56,066 nt of DNA from Leptospirales bacterium. GTDB lineage: Bacteria; Spirochaetota; Leptospiria; Leptospirales; Leptonemataceae. The notes beneath the pieces were generated by a model, which saw nothing but the letters and a program-made list of their open reading frames with translations, had not been told where the DNA came from and ran no database searches. The stretch's first letter is position 1; every line of letters starts with the position of its first letter. The DNA lies in NCBI GenBank assembly GCA_019694685.1, contig JAIBBM010000028.1, forward strand, positions 1 to 56,066, written 5' to 3'. A program made the translations under genes and the position numbers. Shown in pieces: positions 52,910-56,066 of this stretch.

Positions 52910-53908
52910 ATGCGAGTTTTGTCGGGCATCCAGCCGAGCGGTCGTTTGCATCTCGGGAACTATTTTTCCATGATGAAGCGAATGATCGACTATCAGGCGA
53001 ATGCGGATTTGTTTTGTTTCATTGCAAGCTACCATGCAATGACAACTGTGCAGGAAGGTCCTGCTTTGAGGGAAGGGATTCATCAGGCAGCTGTGGATTT
53101 CCTGGCATTGGGTCTTGATCCGGACAAATGCACTTTCTGGGTTCAAAGCGATGTGCATGAAGTAACAGAGCTTGCGTGGCTTCTTTCCACGAGCATCACA
53201 GTTTCGCAACTGGAGCTTGCTCATTCTTACAAAGATAAAATTGCGCAGGGCATCATTCCTTCCGCTGGCTTGTTTACGTATCCCGTTCTTATGGCGGCAG
53301 ACATACTGTTATTTGGATCCAACCGGGTGCCTGTTGGAAAAGACCAGAAGCAACATCTGGAAATCACGCGTGATATCTGTCATCGTTTCAATACCAGATA
53401 CGGTGAAGTTTTCGTGATGCCAGAGCCAGACATCCTGGATGAGACTGCTCTGGTTCCGGGTGTAGACGGTCGCAAGATGAGCAAGAGCTACGGCAATGCG
53501 ATTTACTTCTTCGCAGACGAAAAGGAACTCAAGAAAGCAGTCATGTCGATTGTGACGGATTCTCAGGGCGTACATGATCCAAAGGATCCGGACAAATCTG
53601 TTCTCTATCAGATCTATTCTTTGTTTCTGGATGAACCGGGAAAGGCGGCTCTTGCAGATCGATTTCGCACACCCGGCACTGGCTATGGCGATTTGAAAAA
53701 GGAACTGCTTGCGCGCGTGCTCGATACGTTTCAGCCATATCGCAAGCGGCGCGAAGAGCTCCTGGCTTCCCCCGAAGAAGTGTCCGCATTGATGCGAAAA
53801 GGGGCAGAGAAAGCAAGAGCCGCGGCCATGCCCATCATTTCGAAGGCAAGGGAAGCAGTTGGAATTGCACCGAAGACTGCCACTCTGCCAAAGCAAAAGA
53901 AGAAGTAA
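52910..53908 (+). CDS. trpS: tryptophanyl-tRNA synthetase
   Basis: 332 residues from the ATG at 52910 (MRVLSGIQPSGRLHLGNYF); the open frame from 52853 lacks family similarity. Class I motifs: HLGN in place of HIGH, and KMSKS in GRKMSKSYGN. The Trp-pocket region is intact through the LLSTSITVSQLELAHSYKDK stretch. The C-terminal tail is Lys- and Ala-rich. An inverted repeat follows the stop at 53924. Confidence 0.96.
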   Translation: MRVLSGIQPSGRLHLGNYFSMMKRMIDYQANADLFCFIASYHAMTTVQEGPALREGIHQAAVDFLALGLDPDKCTFWVQSDVHEVTELAWLLSTSITVSQLELAHSYKDKIAQGIIPSAGLFTYPVLMAADILLFGSNRVPVGKDQKQHLEITRDICHRFNTRYGEVFVMPEPDILDETALVPGVDGRKMSKSYGNAIYFFADEKELKKAVMSIVTDSQGVHDPKDPDKSVLYQIYSLFLDEPGKAALADRFRTPGTGYGDLKKELLARVLDTFQPYRKRREELLASPEEVSALMRKGAEKARAAAMPIISKAREAVGIAPKTATLPKQKKK

Positions 53909-53923
53909 GCGGAACGAATGAAA

Positions 53924-53951
53924 CTGCCCGCACACTCATCTGTGTGGGCAG
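53924..53951. promoter_or_regulatory. 11 bp hairpin over the putative comEC start codon
   Basis: CTGCCCGCACA and TGTGTGGGCAG pair (one G-T) around the loop CTCATC, 15 bp after the trpS stop. No T-run follows. The GTG proposed for comEC lies in the 3' arm, so the hairpin either limits translation or marks trpS termination with a later comEC start. Confidence 0.6.
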
Positions 53952-55851
53952 ATCTGCAACCGTTTCAAAAGCAATTCTGGTTCTATTCGCACTCTGTGTT
54001 TTGCTTTTGCGCTCTTCCTTTGATTCGCTGGCAACGGATCTCTATGCGCATGCATATGCATGGCAGGTAGCGCATTCAGACGTTGTTCCAGGTCCCCGGC
54101 CATTGCCAGAGTTTGCCTGGGTATTTGCGATCTGCACACTGCCTTTAGTCATTTTGCTTCCGGAAAGGATTCGGTCCTGGGCGGTCGCCTCTGTTTTGTT
54201 TGCTTCTTTCTGTATTCGTCTGGCAGGAATTCCGGCTCTTCCGTCTCTGCCTTCCTATAGCAGAGATCCTTCAGCAGCGCATTCCAATTTCAGGAGAGAG
54301 GCTTTGCGCGTCACCATGGTTGTGAAAGAAAGCGTTTCTTCTTCTTCGCATGTGGCAGAATTTCGCATAACAGGCCGTGAGGTGAAAGTGAGACGTCAGT
54401 GGTTTTCCATATCAGATCTGGCAGAAGAGGAGAAAAGTGCGTTTCCAGTTCTTGTTCATTTTGAAGGAGCAAGGCTCTACGGGGGATGCAAGGTGCACGC
54501 TCGCATCTCGCTCCGTGCTATGCCCCGTGAAATCAAAAATGAATCGTACGCATCGTACGTGCATCGACTGGGCGCAGTGGGCACCTTGCGTTTGGAACCC
54601 TGGCAGGTGCTGGCCATAGAGTGTGGATCTCCGGGATGGCGCGATTCTGTGACGCTTTTCATTGAAAGGTCTTTAGGTCATCGCTTTCGCGGGCGAACGC
54701 TTGACGCTTCCCTGGGATTTGTGCTTGGCCAGGCGGGGACTCTGGATTCTGAACTCAAAACAAGTGCGCGTGAACTCGGGATTCTGCACGTGTTTGCGGC
54801 AAGTGGCATGCATCTGGCGATCATCTACGGAGTGATCTTTCTGCCGGCCTCGTTCCTTCTTGGTCGCAGGCATCCCATTTCTGCGCTTCTTCCGATTGGT
54901 CCATGTTTCCTCTATTTGTGGCTGCTCGGGTTTCCTGTGTCTCTTGCAAGAGCCTTCGCATTCGCAGTCGTATACGCTCTCACCTGTCTGTTTCATCGTC
55001 GCTTAACGTCTACTACTCTGCTTTTGAATTCGGCCATATTACTCCTGTTCTGGATGCCTGAGGATTTTGCGACTCTGTCTAGCGCTCTGTCTTTTGGTGC
55101 GGTGGCCGGTATCTTTTACTTTGCTTCGCCGCTTCTAACGCTCTTTCGACTCAAAGGGCCCTCTGCGTGGATCTGGGGCCAGGTGTCTGTGAGTGCATGC
55201 GCTGGAATCTTCACGACTCCTCTTTTGATCTTTGTGTTTGGCGGGTTTTCATTTTCTTCTTTGCCGGCCAATCTAGTGGCCGTGCCATTGAGCGATCTTG
55301 CTTTGCCTGTTCTGTTTGGAGGCCTGGGTCTTGAGAGCATGGGCGCACCAGAGCAGGTGCTGGAGATTGCGTGGAAGCCGGCTCAGTGGATCATGAGTGC
55401 TTTTATTTTTTTAACGGAGAGGGCAGGGCCGCATTCTTTGTACAATGACTTTGATTCCATCTGGTCTCTGCCACTCTTCGCGGCCCTGGGAGTTGCGCTG
55501 ACTGCCGGGTATATTTTGATTCGCCCGGTGGAATGTGGCCGCCGACTGAGAGTGATTCGAGCACTCAGTCTGGTCAGTCTGCTGGCCCTTTCGCCTGTCG
55601 GCGGCTGGCTGGGTAGATTGTTTGATTCATCGAGTGCGCGGGGTTTCATCGCGGGCTTCTTCGGGGTTGCGCACAGACCCGCATCCTATATTTCGAACCA
55701 TGGACCTGACGGCGAAAGAGGTGAGGGAAATTCTCGGTCATCTTCAGGCGTCGCCCAGCAAGAAGCGAGGCCAGAATTTCCTGGTGGAGCCGTCTCAAAC
55801 TCAGATGATTGCCCAGGCAATCCTTGCTCATCCCAACCGGACCATCATTGA
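53944..55851 (+). CDS. comEC: ComEC/Rec2-family DNA-import channel protein, core only
   Basis: Up to 635 residues. N-terminal helices, a soluble OB-like part (about 120-230; LRVTMVVKES and VGTLRLEPW), then the competence domain with the ComEC signature VFAASGMHLAIIYG and many membrane helices. The C-terminal metallo-beta-lactamase domain of full-length ComEC is absent. The last 50 residues are rich in Ser, Gly and Pro and lie in a different frame over the first codons of rsmA, so they are suspect. The family moves single-stranded DNA across the inner membrane. Confidence 0.88.
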   Translation: MGRSATVSKAILVLFALCVLLLRSSFDSLATDLYAHAYAWQVAHSDVVPGPRPLPEFAWVFAICTLPLVILLPERIRSWAVASVLFASFCIRLAGIPALPSLPSYSRDPSAAHSNFRREALRVTMVVKESVSSSSHVAEFRITGREVKVRRQWFSISDLAEEEKSAFPVLVHFEGARLYGGCKVHARISLRAMPREIKNESYASYVHRLGAVGTLRLEPWQVLAIECGSPGWRDSVTLFIERSLGHRFRGRTLDASLGFVLGQAGTLDSELKTSARELGILHVFAASGMHLAIIYGVIFLPASFLLGRRHPISALLPIGPCFLYLWLLGFPVSLARAFAFAVVYALTCLFHRRLTSTTLLLNSAILLLFWMPEDFATLSSALSFGAVAGIFYFASPLLTLFRLKGPSAWIWGQVSVSACAGIFTTPLLIFVFGGFSFSSLPANLVAVPLSDLALPVLFGGLGLESMGAPEQVLEIAWKPAQWIMSAFIFLTERAGPHSLYNDFDSIWSLPLFAALGVALTAGYILIRPVECGRRLRVIRALSLVSLLALSPVGGWLGRLFDSSSARGFIAGFFGVAHRPASYISNHGPDGERGEGNSRSSSGVAQQEARPEFPGGAVSNSDDCPGNPCSSQPDHH

Positions 55852-56066
55852 GATTGGCCCGGGCCTGGGTGCGCTGACTAGACCTCTGGTAGAATCAGGA
55901 CGTTCCATCATCGCTCTGGAACTGGATCGTGCATTCTGTAGATATCTTAGCGAATACTTTGAAAGATCGCCTAACTTCCGCCTGATCGAATGCGACGCGC
56001 TTGCGAAACTGGAAGAATGGTCGCGCGCAGCAGATTGGTCGAACGTGGCGGGTCCAACGCGCGAAG
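55700..56066 (+). CDS. rsmA: 16S rRNA dimethyladenosine transferase (RsmA/KsgA), 5' part
   Basis: Begins at ATG 55700 and is cut by the window end, 122 codons seen. KKRGQNFL and EIGPGLGALTRPL are the standard start and SAM-binding motifs. It dimethylates two adenines near the 3' end of 16S rRNA. The first 152 bp overlap the comEC frame. Confidence 0.95.
   Translation, partial: MDLTAKEVREILGHLQASPSKKRGQNFLVEPSQTQMIAQAILAHPNRTIIEIGPGLGALTRPLVESGRSIIALELDRAFCRYLSEYFERSPNFRLIECDALAKLEEWSRAADWSNVAGPTRE

Noticed and set aside
395..55975. Integron attC array suggested by GTTAGGC/GCCTAAC and GTTATGC heptamers
   Set aside because: The heptamers are inside conserved genes, not paired as inverse core sites at attC spacing, and there is no integrase in the window.
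1..56066. Prophage, insertion sequence, CRISPR array, tRNA or rRNA
   Set aside because: No transposase, integrase, phage structural gene, spaced direct repeats or tRNA T-loop pattern was found on reading both strands.

Overview
The window reads as chromosomal DNA from a spirochaete of the order Leptospirales (Leptospira/Leptonema/Turneriella type). This is an inference from gene families: a DUF1566-type lipoprotein behind lipA, a 7TMR-DISM-like sensor kinase paired with a LytTR regulator, long acyl-CoA dehydrogenase paralogues, two GGDEF proteins, NHL and lactonase-like propeller proteins, and a short palindrome (GTAGGAGTTCCTAC) that I remember as common between Leptospira genes. Base composition is moderate and coding density is very high. 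I saw no rRNA, tRNA, CRISPR array, insertion sequence or prophage.

Layout. 1-3513 (minus): SpoIIM-like and RDD membrane proteins, coaD and an MFS transporter. 3599-9414 (plus): lipA followed by envelope proteins of unknown function. 9447-13430 (minus): an NHEJ operon, ligD-ku-HTH/TPR protein. 13499-16674 (plus): lactonase-like propeller, membrane-anchored alpha/beta hydrolase, catalase-like haem protein. 16721-22396 (minus): a tightly coupled five-gene operon encoding a 4-TM protein, a fatty-acid-desaturase-type oxygenase, a PAP2/B12-like/radical-SAM fusion, a squalene/phytoene-synthase-like enzyme and a cytochrome P450. It looks like an undescribed lipid or terpenoid biosynthetic cluster. 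22502-30352: two paralogous acyl-CoA dehydrogenases flanking an S4 protein, a LytS/LytTR-type pair and an NHL protein. 30359-35242: a thioesterase-marR-diguanylate cyclase unit behind a paired palindromic operator, a degenerate RecA-like protein, and envelope proteins. 35239-45138: GGDEF-EAL protein, AidB-like acyl-CoA dehydrogenase, atypical signal peptidase I, RNase D, HtrA, BirA, CoaX and an amino-acid permease. 45221-56066: saccharopine-dehydrogenase-like reductase, GMC oxidoreductase with a small partner, AcpH, DinB-like protein, half a transketolase, glycerate kinase, TrpS, ComEC core and the start of rsmA.

The most interesting items are the 16.7-22.4 kb operon with its three-domain membrane/radical-SAM fusion, a dispersed octamer GTTAKRCG present far above chance, a signal peptidase lacking its catalytic lysine, a twin operator 52 bp apart before the marR operon, and candidate leaderless GTG starts. 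All motif counts were made by eye.
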